This document shows positions 7,211 to 15,433 of a stretch of 64,000 nt of DNA, piece by piece. The notes beneath the pieces are model-generated. The model worked only from the letters and a program-made list of their open reading frames with translations. It did no database searches and had not been told where the DNA came from. The translations under genes were made by a program, and so were the position numbers. This stretch comes from Bacteroidales bacterium. GTDB lineage: Bacteria; Bacteroidota; Bacteroidia; Bacteroidales; UBA932. The DNA is taken from the NCBI GenBank assembly GCA_015060395.1, contig SUYP01000004.1, positions 1-64,000 on the forward strand, read 5' to 3'. Numbering within the stretch: position 1 is the first letter of the stretch; each line of letters begins with the position of its first letter.

Positions 7211-7966
7211 TCAATGGCGGAATTGTAGAATAAGGTCTTTCAAAGGCGCTATAGTGGCGGTGACGCGGCGGACTGTGGTCTGCACGGTGCCGTATGGGTC
7301 GTCTTCGCTACCCATAGCAACCTGAGGGTTGCGGAAGATCATACCGCTTTCTACGGGCTCTCTGGCAGAGAAATGGAACTCTCTCGCGCCGGAGAGCCTT
7401 GCTATTTCAGCGATGTTATTCTCATTGATTCCGCAGCCGGGCATTATGATTATCCTGCCGTCAGCGGCTTTCACGAGCTCTGCCAGGAGCCCGGTCCCTT
7501 CCATTGCTGTCGGCCTGCATCCTGATGTGAGTATCCTTGTGCATCCCAGCCCGATGATGTCTTCAAGAGCTTCAAAGGGATCGGCAGAGTGGTCAAAGGC
7601 TCTGTGGAAGGTTACGGGAAGATCTCCTGCCGCTTCCATAAGCATAGACATCGCCCTCTTGTCCACCTTGCCTTCCTTGGTCAGGCAGCCGAACACGAGG
7701 CCGTCGGCTCCCAGTTCCTTTGCCGCATTGATGTCATATATCATTTCTTCAAGCTCGTCCGGGCTATAGAGAAAATCTCCTCCGCGAGGCCTGATTATCA
7801 CATTCAGGGCTATGTCGATGGATGCTCTGGCTTTGCGTATCATACCAAAAGAAGGAGTGGTGCCTCCCTCCGGTATCCCGGAACAAAGCTCCACTCTATC
7901 TGCTCCGCCTTCCTGGGCTGCTATACAGCTGGCCACAGAATTTGCGCATATTTCAAATCTGTACAT
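7211..7966 (-). CDS. cutC: CutC family protein
   Basis: At 251 residues this matches the usual CutC length. The N-terminal MYRFEICANSVASCIAAQEG, ADRVELCSG and EGGTTPS motifs, with NVIIRPRGGDFLYS and VTFHRAFD further on, are diagnostic of the CutC TIM-barrel family. The family was named for copper homeostasis in E. coli, but later work disputes a direct copper role; the true reaction is unknown. Its ATG overlaps the TAA of sppA (TAATG), so it is translationally coupled as the second gene of that operon. I see no metal-binding cluster beyond family residues. Confidence 0.92.
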   Translation of the reverse strand: MYRFEICANSVASCIAAQEGGADRVELCSGIPEGGTTPSFGMIRKARASIDIALNVIIRPRGGDFLYSPDELEEMIYDINAAKELGADGLVFGCLTKEGKVDKRAMSMLMEAAGDLPVTFHRAFDHSADPFEALEDIIGLGCTRILTSGCRPTAMEGTGLLAELVKAADGRIIIMPGCGINENNIAEIARLSGAREFHFSAREPVESGMIFRNPQVAMGSEDDPYGTVQTTVRRVTATIAPLKDLILQFRH

Positions 7967-9741
7967 TATCTTATGCTGATTTCGTATGGGATTCGTGCAT
8001 ACACCTTTCCGCTCTCAGAAGCGTTCCAGTCTTTGAAGGCCTCCTCTACATTCTCGAGCGGAGTGTCTGCAAATACGCTCTCGCTTCCGCCGAATGCTTC
8101 AAGTAATGACTCCAGTGCTGTCATCGGCTTCGGATAAGCCTGCACCTGTACGTCTTCAAGGCTGCTGACACCCTCGATAGACATTGCAGCATAGATGATG
8201 GCGTCCTCGATAGTTCCGATTTCATCGACGAGGCCGATCTCAAGTGCCTCGGCTCCGGTCCATACGCGTCCCTGAGCGATTGCATCCACATTCTCGACCG
8301 TCATACCTCGTCCCTCTGCAACAAGGCCTGTGAACTTCTCGTAGATATTCTCTACGGATGCCTGCATATAGTCGAGTTCAGCCTTGTCGAGAGGCCTCAT
8401 CATACCATACATATCTGCGTGGCTGTTGGAATTGACAGGGGTGATGTTGATATGTACCTTGTCCTTGAGCGTACCGCTGATGTCAGGTATCATACTGAAC
8501 ACGCCAATCGATCCTGTGAGGGTGGTCGCGTTGGAATAGATCTTATCGCAACCTGCTGATATCCAGTATCCTCCGGATGCCGCATAGTCTCCGTAAGATG
8601 CGATCACAGGTACCCCTCTCTTCTTGAGAAGCTCGATCTCGGCCTTGATCTTCTCGGATGCGAGGACGCTTCCGCCAGGGGAGTTCACTCTGAGCACTAC
8701 AGCCTTTACTGTAGAATCCTTGCGTACGTCTGCAATGATCCCTGCGAAACGGTCGCCGGCAACCTGCTGCTTCTCATTGCCGTCCACGATGTTGCCCTCG
8801 GCATAAATCACTGCAACCTTCTTCTCTGCCTTGATGTTCGGAGTTGATTTGAGCTTTGCATAGTCAGGAAGCTGGATAGCCTTGATGTCTTCAAATTTCT
8901 CGGCCGAATATAGGTCGCAAAGCTTCTGCTGAAGCTCTTCGCGTGTAAGAAGCTCGTCAACAAGGCCTTTCTCCAGGAAATCGGAAGGGAAGTTCAGCTC
9001 CAGATTGTTCAGCATTCCGTTGAGCGCCTCGACTGATATGTTGCGGGACTCTGCTATTGCCGAACTCCAGCTGCTCCATACAGATTCTATCATCTCTGTG
9101 TTCTGCTCGAGGTTCTCAGGGCTTGCTGAGTTCCTGATGTACATCTCACCTGCTGATTTGTATTTTCCGTGTCTGATGAGCTGGACGTTTACTCCGAGCC
9201 TGTCAAGGATGTCTTTCAAGAAGATCATCTGTGATGACAGACCTCCGAACATATTCATACCTCCCTCGTATGAGGTCATATATATCTTGTCGGAAACAGA
9301 GGCCAGATAGTAGCTGGCGTTGCTCGGGTTCTCTATGTATGAGACAATCGCCTTGCCACTGTTCCTGAAATTGACCAGAGCGCTTCTGAACTCCTCCATC
9401 TGGGAGATTCCGCCCATAGCCCCGTCTGGTTTCATATAGATGAACTTTACGGCAGGGTCGGATGCAGCTGCATTTACGGCCTGTATCGCGCTGTAGATGC
9501 CGACAGGGGTCACAGTCTGGCTGCCTGAAATCGATGCGAACGGATCAGCATCCTGGGTCTGCTCGGAAAGAGTCATCGTTGACATATTGATCTGAAGCAC
9601 ACCCTCGCGAGGCATAACGGGCTGGCTTTCACCGATGGCTGCAAGGGCACCGACCATAGCGATCATCATAAACATCGCCACGAAACCGAAAAGGAAAAGA
9701 CCCGCAATCACAGCAAGGGTCATCTTTACAAATTCTTTCAT
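7966..9741 (-). CDS. sppA: Signal peptide peptidase SppA (S49, long type)
   Basis: This 591-residue protein has one N-terminal membrane anchor (about residues 5-35). It then has the tandem S49 domains of the long, 67-kDa-type SppA, which cuts leftover signal peptides in the cell envelope. The Ser nucleophile is in AASGGYWISAG at about residue 388, with the ATTLTGSIGV segment after it. The general-base Lys is probably in ASVSDKIYM of the first domain. The ATG at 9741 (MKEFVKMTLAV) is preferred over an upstream start because it begins the anchor and lies 48 bp from a good -7 box. The stop overlaps the cutC start. Confidence 0.92.
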   Translation of the reverse strand: MKEFVKMTLAVIAGLFLFGFVAMFMMIAMVGALAAIGESQPVMPREGVLQINMSTMTLSEQTQDADPFASISGSQTVTPVGIYSAIQAVNAAASDPAVKFIYMKPDGAMGGISQMEEFRSALVNFRNSGKAIVSYIENPSNASYYLASVSDKIYMTSYEGGMNMFGGLSSQMIFLKDILDRLGVNVQLIRHGKYKSAGEMYIRNSASPENLEQNTEMIESVWSSWSSAIAESRNISVEALNGMLNNLELNFPSDFLEKGLVDELLTREELQQKLCDLYSAEKFEDIKAIQLPDYAKLKSTPNIKAEKKVAVIYAEGNIVDGNEKQQVAGDRFAGIIADVRKDSTVKAVVLRVNSPGGSVLASEKIKAEIELLKKRGVPVIASYGDYAASGGYWISAGCDKIYSNATTLTGSIGVFSMIPDISGTLKDKVHINITPVNSNSHADMYGMMRPLDKAELDYMQASVENIYEKFTGLVAEGRGMTVENVDAIAQGRVWTGAEALEIGLVDEIGTIEDAIIYAAMSIEGVSSLEDVQVQAYPKPMTALESLLEAFGGSESVFADTPLENVEEAFKDWNASESGKVYARIPYEISIR

Positions 9742-9788
9742 AATTATGATTTTAGTTCGTTGTTGTTTTCCATTAGACGAATAATTTT

Positions 9789-9796
9789 CAAATATA
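9789..9796 (-). promoter_or_regulatory. Promoter -7 box for sppA-cutC
   Basis: TATATTTG on the minus strand, 48 bp before the sppA start. Confidence 0.55.
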
Positions 9797-9971
9797 CTAC
9801 AAAAACTTGACAAATATCATCCTGATGCCCTTGATTGTACATAAAACTGATATCGGGATGGTTTGGGAGAGGCGATGCAACTGATTCCGTCAGTATTGTG
9901 AAGCATATTTTTATTGAACTGCAGGAGATTGCACGATTGAATTTTGGATTTGGAATCTCGGCACAATTTTA

Positions 9972-9979
9972 TAACTTTG
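9972..9979 (+). promoter_or_regulatory. Promoter -7 box for the metal locus, nearly leaderless
   Basis: TAACTTTG fits TAnnTTTG and ends only 9 nt before the ATG at 9989. Transcription would start within a few bases of the start codon. Confidence 0.5.
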
Positions 9980-9988
9980 CAGATTGAG

Positions 9989-10471
9989 ATGAAAGGATTG
10001 TTTACAAAGATTACCGCACTGCTGCTGATCGTATGGTACTCTATGAGTATCATAGGTTTTGACGTGCATACCTGCAGCGGAAGCGGAAGGAGTTTTGTGG
10101 TTTCCTTCATCGAAGGTCTCAGCTGTGAAGATATCCATCCGGAACACAGATGCGCCAAGGATGCCTGCTGTGCGGACGAACATAGCTGCTGTCATTCGCA
10201 TCAGCATTCCGACGATCAGATTCAGATAAGTTCAAAGTCCTGCTGCTCAAATGATTATCAGGTTCTTTCCCTGACCGGCGCCACGTTGGATAACAAGGAT
10301 GATGAACACAGCATCTGCAGCTGCAGCCATTGCCTGTATCTTTCTCTTCATACGATTGACCTGTCCGCCGATGCAATGTATGCCGACAGGACACTTTCAT
10401 ACCGGATGCCAGACCATAGGCCAGGTCTGATCCCTGACGGGCAGTCTCTTTTCAGTGTCTGGAGAATCTGA
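9989..10471 (+). CDS. Small exported Cys/His-rich protein (HYC_CC_PP-like)
   Basis: This 160-residue protein begins with one hydrophobic segment (MKGLFTKITALLLIVWYSMS), likely a signal peptide or anchor. It continues with many Cys and His: DVHTCSGSG, HRCAKDACCADEHSCCHSHQH, SKSCCS and CSCSHCLYL. The pattern fits small Bacteroidetes proteins found before metal-related TonB receptors. I infer metal binding in the periplasm or at the membrane. The start at 9989 is chosen because it begins the hydrophobic segment and sits just after a -7 box; the open frame upstream would cross that promoter. A TonB receptor gene follows after 74 bp and an HMA protein follows that. Confidence 0.65.
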   Translation: MKGLFTKITALLLIVWYSMSIIGFDVHTCSGSGRSFVVSFIEGLSCEDIHPEHRCAKDACCADEHSCCHSHQHSDDQIQISSKSCCSNDYQVLSLTGATLDNKDDEHSICSCSHCLYLSLHTIDLSADAMYADRTLSYRMPDHRPGLIPDGQSLFSVWRI

Positions 10472-10545
10472 TAAGGTGAATCTGACTTCGCTCTGCACAC
10501 GGAGCGATGCAAATCATCATTACCTTAATCAGAAAACCGACAAAA

Positions 10546-12648
10546 ATGAAAAAGACAATATTATTATTACTCGCAGTCATTTCTACTGCAATTTCTTCAT
10601 ATTCACAGGTAGCGGGCCAGAACGGACAGGTGACTGATACAACAGGCATATATGGCGAACGTGCCGACAGCCTTGATGCCGCTGTCTTCGTCTCACGCCA
10701 GGCCGGCAATTATCTTTCCAAGGGAAAGGAAATCCGTACGGAAGTGATTTCTGCTGCAGGTCTCTGCAAAATGGCCTGCTGCAACCTCGCAGAGAGCTTC
10801 GAGAACTCAGCAAGCGTGACCGTGGGCTATTCAGATGCGGTTACAGGTGCCCGTCAGATCCGCCTACTCGGCCTCTCCGGAGTCTATACTCAGATGCTTG
10901 ACGAGACCCGCCCCGTAATGCGCGGACTTTCAGCACCTTTCGGTCTCTCATACGTGCCCGGACAGTGGCTTGAGAGCATCCAGATCGCGAAAGGATCTTC
11001 TTCCGTGATCAACGGAGTCGAGTGTATGACCGGCCAGATCAATATGGAGCACCGCAAGCCTACAGACGAGAAGCCTCTTTTCATCAACGGAGCCGTTATG
11101 AGCGACACCAAGATGGATCTTAATATTGCTTCATCCCTTCAGATGGGATATAAGTGGAGCACTGTCATACTCGGCCACGTTTCCGGAAATATCGAGGCCC
11201 ACGATATGAACAATGACGGTTTCCTTGATGAACCGAAGATGCTTCAGTTCAACCTCTCCAACCGCTGGCTCTATCAGGCCGACAACGGCGTACAGGTACG
11301 TTTCGGTGTACGTGCCATTCAGGATAAGCGTGACGGAGGTCAGATACAGGCAATACAGAACCGCTGGACATCAGATATCCTCAACAGGTCCCTGAACGGA
11401 TATCTTAAGGTGGGAGTTCCGCTGAATGAGGACAATTCTCAGAATATAGCCCTTGTTGCAGACTATAATTATCAGGATATGGATTCCGGATTCGGAACCA
11501 AGACATACGATGCCGGACAGCATTCTGCATTCGCTAATCTTCTATATCAGAATGTCATAAACGACTCGCACAGATTCACCCTCGGTCTGAACGGAACATT
11601 CGACCGTTATGATGAGATTATAAGAAGACTTGTACCGCAGGGAGCGGATTTCATTCTCAAAGAGGACAGCGGCATCACTGATCTTGCCAATGCCGGAGTA
11701 TTCGGAGAATATACATATCACGCCGGTGAAAAGTTTTCTGCCATTGCCGGTCTTCGTGGAGACTGGTTCTACAAGCAGGGATTCAAGGTATCTCCAAGGG
11801 TTACTTTCAAGTATATGCCTGTGGATGAGATCGTTATCCGTGCGAACGGTGGACGCGGACTCAGATATTCGACTCCGCTGGTTGATAATATAGGTGTGTT
11901 CTCTACCGGAAAGAATTATATCGGAGCGTATAACGACCATATCCTTGAAGATGCCTGGACTTTCGGTGGCAACATCACCTATTATATGCCGTTCGGAGCA
12001 TCTTCCAACACCTACCTCAGCTTTGATTATTTCCGTACTCAGTTTGCCCAGCAGATGGTGGTTGACTATGAATATGGTATGAACGAGATCCATTTCTATG
12101 CATTGGACGGTAACCGTTCCTTCACAGATAATTATCAGGTGGATTTCTCAGTCGATCCTGTCGAGCGTTTCAATATCACGGCGACATTCCGATATACGAA
12201 TGCCAAGATTGAACTGGCCGGTAAAGGATTGGTCGAAAAGCCTATGACAAGCCGTTTCAAAGGTGTGCTCAACCTTCAGTATGCAACAAACCTGAACAAA
12301 TGGATATTTGACTTTACCGCTTCGATCAACGGCTCGTGCAGGGTATATAATTTTATGGAGGGGCTCAAGGATGCTGACGGAAATCTGCTTTACAAGGATG
12401 GCCGTACTCCGGTCTATCCTCTTCTCTATGCCCAGGTGACCCGTCGTTTCAAAGGATGGGATGTGTATATCGGTGCCGAGAATCTGACCAATTTCCGTCA
12501 GAAGAATGTGATCCTCGGCTCGGTAAAGGAACAGAACGGCTATGTGAATGCATTCCAGCCATCATTTGATGCGAGCTGTGTGTGGGGGCCATTGATGGGC
12601 ATCAAGGCTCATATCGGTTTCCGCTTCACTCTTTGGAAAAAAGCCTAG
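10546..12648 (+). CDS. TonB-dependent outer-membrane receptor, metal-associated type
   Basis: A 700-residue protein with a signal peptide (MKKTILLLLAVISTAISSYS), a plug domain and a 22-strand barrel. Plug features include the Cys-rich CKMACCNLAESFENS at about residues 73-87, ARQIRLLGLSGVYTQMLDE, and GSSSVINGVECMTGQINME. The C-terminus ends in HIGFRFTLWKKA, a barrel-closing beta signal. The CKMACCNLAE box is characteristic of a Bacteroidetes receptor group found beside HMA proteins. The carboxypeptidase-like N-terminal domain usual in many Bacteroidetes receptors is not evident; the plug begins soon after the signal peptide. Together with its neighbours it probably imports a metal or metal chelate; which metal cannot be read. 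GDSL and Sus partners are absent. Confidence 0.85.
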   Translation: MKKTILLLLAVISTAISSYSQVAGQNGQVTDTTGIYGERADSLDAAVFVSRQAGNYLSKGKEIRTEVISAAGLCKMACCNLAESFENSASVTVGYSDAVTGARQIRLLGLSGVYTQMLDETRPVMRGLSAPFGLSYVPGQWLESIQIAKGSSSVINGVECMTGQINMEHRKPTDEKPLFINGAVMSDTKMDLNIASSLQMGYKWSTVILGHVSGNIEAHDMNNDGFLDEPKMLQFNLSNRWLYQADNGVQVRFGVRAIQDKRDGGQIQAIQNRWTSDILNRSLNGYLKVGVPLNEDNSQNIALVADYNYQDMDSGFGTKTYDAGQHSAFANLLYQNVINDSHRFTLGLNGTFDRYDEIIRRLVPQGADFILKEDSGITDLANAGVFGEYTYHAGEKFSAIAGLRGDWFYKQGFKVSPRVTFKYMPVDEIVIRANGGRGLRYSTPLVDNIGVFSTGKNYIGAYNDHILEDAWTFGGNITYYMPFGASSNTYLSFDYFRTQFAQQMVVDYEYGMNEIHFYALDGNRSFTDNYQVDFSVDPVERFNITATFRYTNAKIELAGKGLVEKPMTSRFKGVLNLQYATNLNKWIFDFTASINGSCRVYNFMEGLKDADGNLLYKDGRTPVYPLLYAQVTRRFKGWDVYIGAENLTNFRQKNVILGSVKEQNGYVNAFQPSFDASCVWGPLMGIKAHIGFRFTLWKKA

Positions 12649-12652
12649 TCTC

Positions 12653-12739
12653 CCGAGGGATTTCCTGCATACGGCTGTCATCCCGAGCTTGTCGAGGGAT
12701 TTCCTGCATACGGTTGTCATCCCGAGCTTGTCGAGGGAT
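12653..12739 (+). repeat. 39-bp direct repeats, each with a palindrome
   Basis: A 39-bp unit occurs at 12662-12700 and 12701-12739, with one base different, after a partial copy at 12653-12660. Each unit ends in TCCCGAGCTTGTCGAGGGAT, itself an inverted repeat (CCCGAgcttgTCGAGGG-like). This matches a dispersed GTCATCCCGAGC...-type intergenic repeat. It lies between the TonB receptor stop and the HMA promoter and may end or process the upstream message. Confidence 0.8.
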
Positions 12740-12758
12740 CTAAATAAAGAATAATTAT

Positions 12759-12766
12759 TATATTTG
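12759..12766 (+). promoter_or_regulatory. Promoter -7 box for the HMA protein gene, nearly leaderless
   Basis: TATATTTG ends 9 nt before the ATG at 12776. It suggests a transcript with almost no leader, as for 9989. Confidence 0.5.
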
Positions 12767-12775
12767 TACAATATT

Positions 12776-13174
12776 ATGAAAAAGACACTTATCCTGACAA
12801 TTGCAGCATTTATGACATTCTCTTTGTCATCGCTTGATGCCTATGCTGCTGAAACAACTGAAACTTCAACCCTCACACAGAAGCAGAAGCCTTCAAGGAA
12901 GAAAGGTGAGGTCAAGGAGGTTACCTTCCTTGTGCATCTTCACTGCGAGAACTGCGTCAAGAAGGTACAGGAGAATATTGCTTTCGAAAAGGGAGTGAAG
13001 GATCTCAAGGTGTCTCTCGAAGACCAGACTGTAGCGATCAAGTATGATGCAGCAAAGACTTCGGAGGATACCCTTAAGGCAGCCATAGAGAAACTTGGCT
13101 ACCCTGTCAACGGTAAACTTGAGCCAGGCCAGAAGGTGGAACATCACCATCACGACCACGGCCATCAGCACTAA
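12776..13174 (+). CDS. Periplasmic heavy-metal-associated (HMA) protein with His tail
   Basis: This 132-residue protein has a signal peptide (MKKTLILTIAAFMTFSLSS...AYA). It then has one HMA ferredoxin-like fold with HLHCENCVKKVQENI at about residues 54-68, where the two Cys of CxxC bind a soft metal. The C-terminus is a natural His-rich tail (EHHHHDHGHQH), a second metal site. Copper is the usual ligand for HMA domains; zinc or nickel may bind the tail. It could carry metal between the receptor and an inner-membrane importer or buffer it. The ATG at 12776 is chosen over a TTG at 12764, which lies inside the promoter. Its stop is 6 bp from nfnA, so readthrough into nfnAB is likely. Confidence 0.85.
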   Translation: MKKTLILTIAAFMTFSLSSLDAYAAETTETSTLTQKQKPSRKKGEVKEVTFLVHLHCENCVKKVQENIAFEKGVKDLKVSLEDQTVAIKYDAAKTSEDTLKAAIEKLGYPVNGKLEPGQKVEHHHHDHGHQH

Positions 13175-13180
13175 TATATT

Positions 13181-14044
13181 ATGTACGAAATCATAACCAA
13201 AGAAATGCTCACGCCGACAATCTGCCGGATGAGGGTGAGGGCTTCGCGTCTTGCAGCCTCAGCTCTTCCGGGACAGTTCCTGATCGTGCGTGCCACTGAG
13301 AACGGAGAACGTATTCCTCTGACTATCAGTGATTATGACAAAGCTGCCGGCACTGTCACTATCGTGACTCAGCAGATCGGAGCGTCATCCTCGGAAATCA
13401 TATCATTCGAGGCTGGCGAATCTTTCGCAGACGTGGTCGGCCCTCTCGGAATTCCTTCAGACTTCACTGAGATGTCCGAAGAGGAACTTAAAGGAAAGAA
13501 ATATATCTTCATCGCCGGAGGTGTCGGAACAGCACCGGTATATCCTCAGGTGAAATGGCTTCACGACAGAGGTGTGGCTGTGGACGTCATTGTAGGTGCC
13601 AAGACAAAGGACCTTGTGATCTACAAGGAGGAAATGGAAGCGGTCTGCGACAATCTCTACCTCTGTACGGATGACGGCTCTGCCGGCTTCAAGGGTCTTG
13701 TAACCGCAATGCTCGAGAAGCTTGTTACCGAGGATGGAAAGAAGTATGACCAGGCTGTCGCTATCGGACCTATGATAATGATGAAGTTCGCGACCCTCAC
13801 CTGCAAGAAGCTTGAGCTTCCTGTGATCGTCAGCCTCAATACGTTGATGGTGGACGGTACCGGTATGTGCGGTGCCTGTCGTGTGACCGTGGCCGGAAAG
13901 ACACGTTTCGCCTGTGTCGAGGGCCCTGAGTTCAACGGTTATGACGTTGACTTTGATGAGGCTATGCGTCGTCAGGGTATGTATAAGACAGAAGAGGTCG
14001 AGGCGAACGAACATCACAAATGCAGAATAGGGAGGGGAAAGTAA
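13181..14044 (+). CDS. nfnA: NfnA-type ferredoxin-NADP+ reductase alpha subunit
   Basis: A 287-residue flavoprotein of the ferredoxin-NADP reductase superfamily. It has an FAD-binding half with RIPLTISDYD and an NAD(P)-binding half (IFIAGGVGTAPVYPQ). The C-terminal cluster MVDGTGMCGACRVTVAG...RFAC has Asp, then Cys five residues on, Cys three on and Cys twelve on. That is exactly the spacing known for the [2Fe-2S] site of Thermotoga NfnA, which uses one Asp and three Cys. With NfnB it would bifurcate electrons between NADH, NADPH and ferredoxin. The neighbouring gene overlaps its stop by one base (TAATG), consistent with a fixed complex. Sulfide dehydrogenase naming is an alternative annotation for the same family. 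Confidence 0.85.
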   Translation: MYEIITKEMLTPTICRMRVRASRLAASALPGQFLIVRATENGERIPLTISDYDKAAGTVTIVTQQIGASSSEIISFEAGESFADVVGPLGIPSDFTEMSEEELKGKKYIFIAGGVGTAPVYPQVKWLHDRGVAVDVIVGAKTKDLVIYKEEMEAVCDNLYLCTDDGSAGFKGLVTAMLEKLVTEDGKKYDQAVAIGPMIMMKFATLTCKKLELPVIVSLNTLMVDGTGMCGACRVTVAGKTRFACVEGPEFNGYDVDFDEAMRRQGMYKTEEVEANEHHKCRIGRGK

Positions 14045-15429
14045 TGGCAAACAAGATTCCAAGAGTTCCTGTAAGAGAGCAGGATCCGAAGGTACGCGCT
14101 ACCAACTTCGAGGAGGTATGTTACGGATATAATGTGGAAGAGGCCCAGCTGGAGGCTACCAGATGCCTTCATTGCAAGAATCCTCGTTGTGTTGCTGCCT
14201 GCCCTGTAAGCGTTAAGATTCCTAATTTCATCGCACAGGTCGCTGCCGGCAATTTCGCAGCGGCGGCTGCCGTGATCGCAGAAGATTCATCGCTTCCGGC
14301 AATCTGCGGCCGTGTGTGCCCACAGGAGACCCAGTGCGAGGGCAGCTGTATCCTCGGAGTGAAGGGCGAACCGGTCGCTATCGGCAAGCTCGAGCGTTTC
14401 GTGGCTGACTGGAGCAGGGAGAACGGAGGTGTGAAGCCGGAGATCGCTCCTGCAAACGGTCATAAGATCGCGGTCATCGGAAGCGGCCCTGCTGGTCTGG
14501 CTTGTGCATCTGACCTTGCAAAGCTAGGTTATGATGTTACGATATTCGAGGCTCTTCATCGTCCTGGTGGAGTGCTCGAATACGGTATTCCTGAATTCCG
14601 TCTTCCTAAGGACAAGGTCGTTGCTGCCGAAATCGAGTCTGTAAAGGCTCTGGGCGTGAAAATCGAGACCAATGTCATAGCAGGAAGGACAGTGACTATA
14701 GATTCTCTTCTTGATGAGGAAGGCTTTGCAGCCGTATTTGTTGGCTCTGGAGCCGGACTGCCTAAGTTTATGGGCATACCTGGCGAGAATTTCAACGGCG
14801 TCTTTTCTGCAAATGAGTTCCTTACCAGAAACAATCTGATGAAGGCATACAGGGACGATTATATGACCCCTATCCACGCTGGAAAGAAAGTTGTGGTTGT
14901 AGGTGGCGGAAACGTGGCGATGGATGCTGCTCGTACGGCTCTCAGACTTGGTGCCGAGACTACGATAGTATATCGTCGTACCGAGAATGAGCTACCTGCA
15001 CGTCGTGAGGAGGTTCATCACGCGAAGGAAGAGGGAATTCAGTTCGCGATGCTTACTAATCCTGTGGAGATAATCGGTGACGAGAAGGGATGGGTGAAGG
15101 CTGTGAAGTGTATCCGAATGGAACTCGGCGAGCCTGACGAGAGCGGACGCAGAAGCCCTGTGGCTGTTCCTGGCTCTGAATTCGAAATCGAGACAGAGAC
15201 AGTGATTATGTCCCTCGGAACATCTCCGAATCCTCTTATCGCAAGGACAACCGCCGGCCTCGAGACCAATCGCCGCGGATGTCTTGTGGCTGATGAGAAC
15301 GGTGCGACAACTCGTCCGGGCGTGTTCGCTGGTGGCGATGCAGTGACAGGTGCAGCTACCGTGATCCTTGCGATGGGCGCAGGCCGTAAGGCTGCCGCTG
15401 CCATACACGAGTACGTGCAGAACAAATAG
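14044..15429 (+). CDS. nfnB: NfnB-type NADPH-dependent flavoprotein (GltD-like)
   Basis: This 461-residue protein has two N-terminal [4Fe-4S] Cys sets: CLHCKNPRCVAACP at about residues 42-55, and CGRVCPQETQCEGSC at about 88-102. Two Rossmann folds follow, with GSGPAGLACASDLA for FAD and GGGNVAMDAARTA for NADPH. It belongs with glutamate synthase small subunits. Its pairing with an NfnA protein, and the absence of any gltB gene, argues for NADH-dependent ferredoxin:NADP+ oxidoreductase rather than glutamate synthesis. The ATG at 14044 overlaps nfnA's TAA. It ends 4 bp from the convergent lolC/E gene. Confidence 0.88.
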   Translation: MANKIPRVPVREQDPKVRATNFEEVCYGYNVEEAQLEATRCLHCKNPRCVAACPVSVKIPNFIAQVAAGNFAAAAAVIAEDSSLPAICGRVCPQETQCEGSCILGVKGEPVAIGKLERFVADWSRENGGVKPEIAPANGHKIAVIGSGPAGLACASDLAKLGYDVTIFEALHRPGGVLEYGIPEFRLPKDKVVAAEIESVKALGVKIETNVIAGRTVTIDSLLDEEGFAAVFVGSGAGLPKFMGIPGENFNGVFSANEFLTRNNLMKAYRDDYMTPIHAGKKVVVVGGGNVAMDAARTALRLGAETTIVYRRTENELPARREEVHHAKEEGIQFAMLTNPVEIIGDEKGWVKAVKCIRMELGEPDESGRRSPVAVPGSEFEIETETVIMSLGTSPNPLIARTTAGLETNRRGCLVADENGATTRPGVFAGGDAVTGAATVILAMGAGRKAAAAIHEYVQNK

Positions 15430-15433
15430 GATT

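Noticed and set aside
12653..12739. Possible short CRISPR array
   Set aside because: Only two full units, joined directly with no spacers, and no cas genes.
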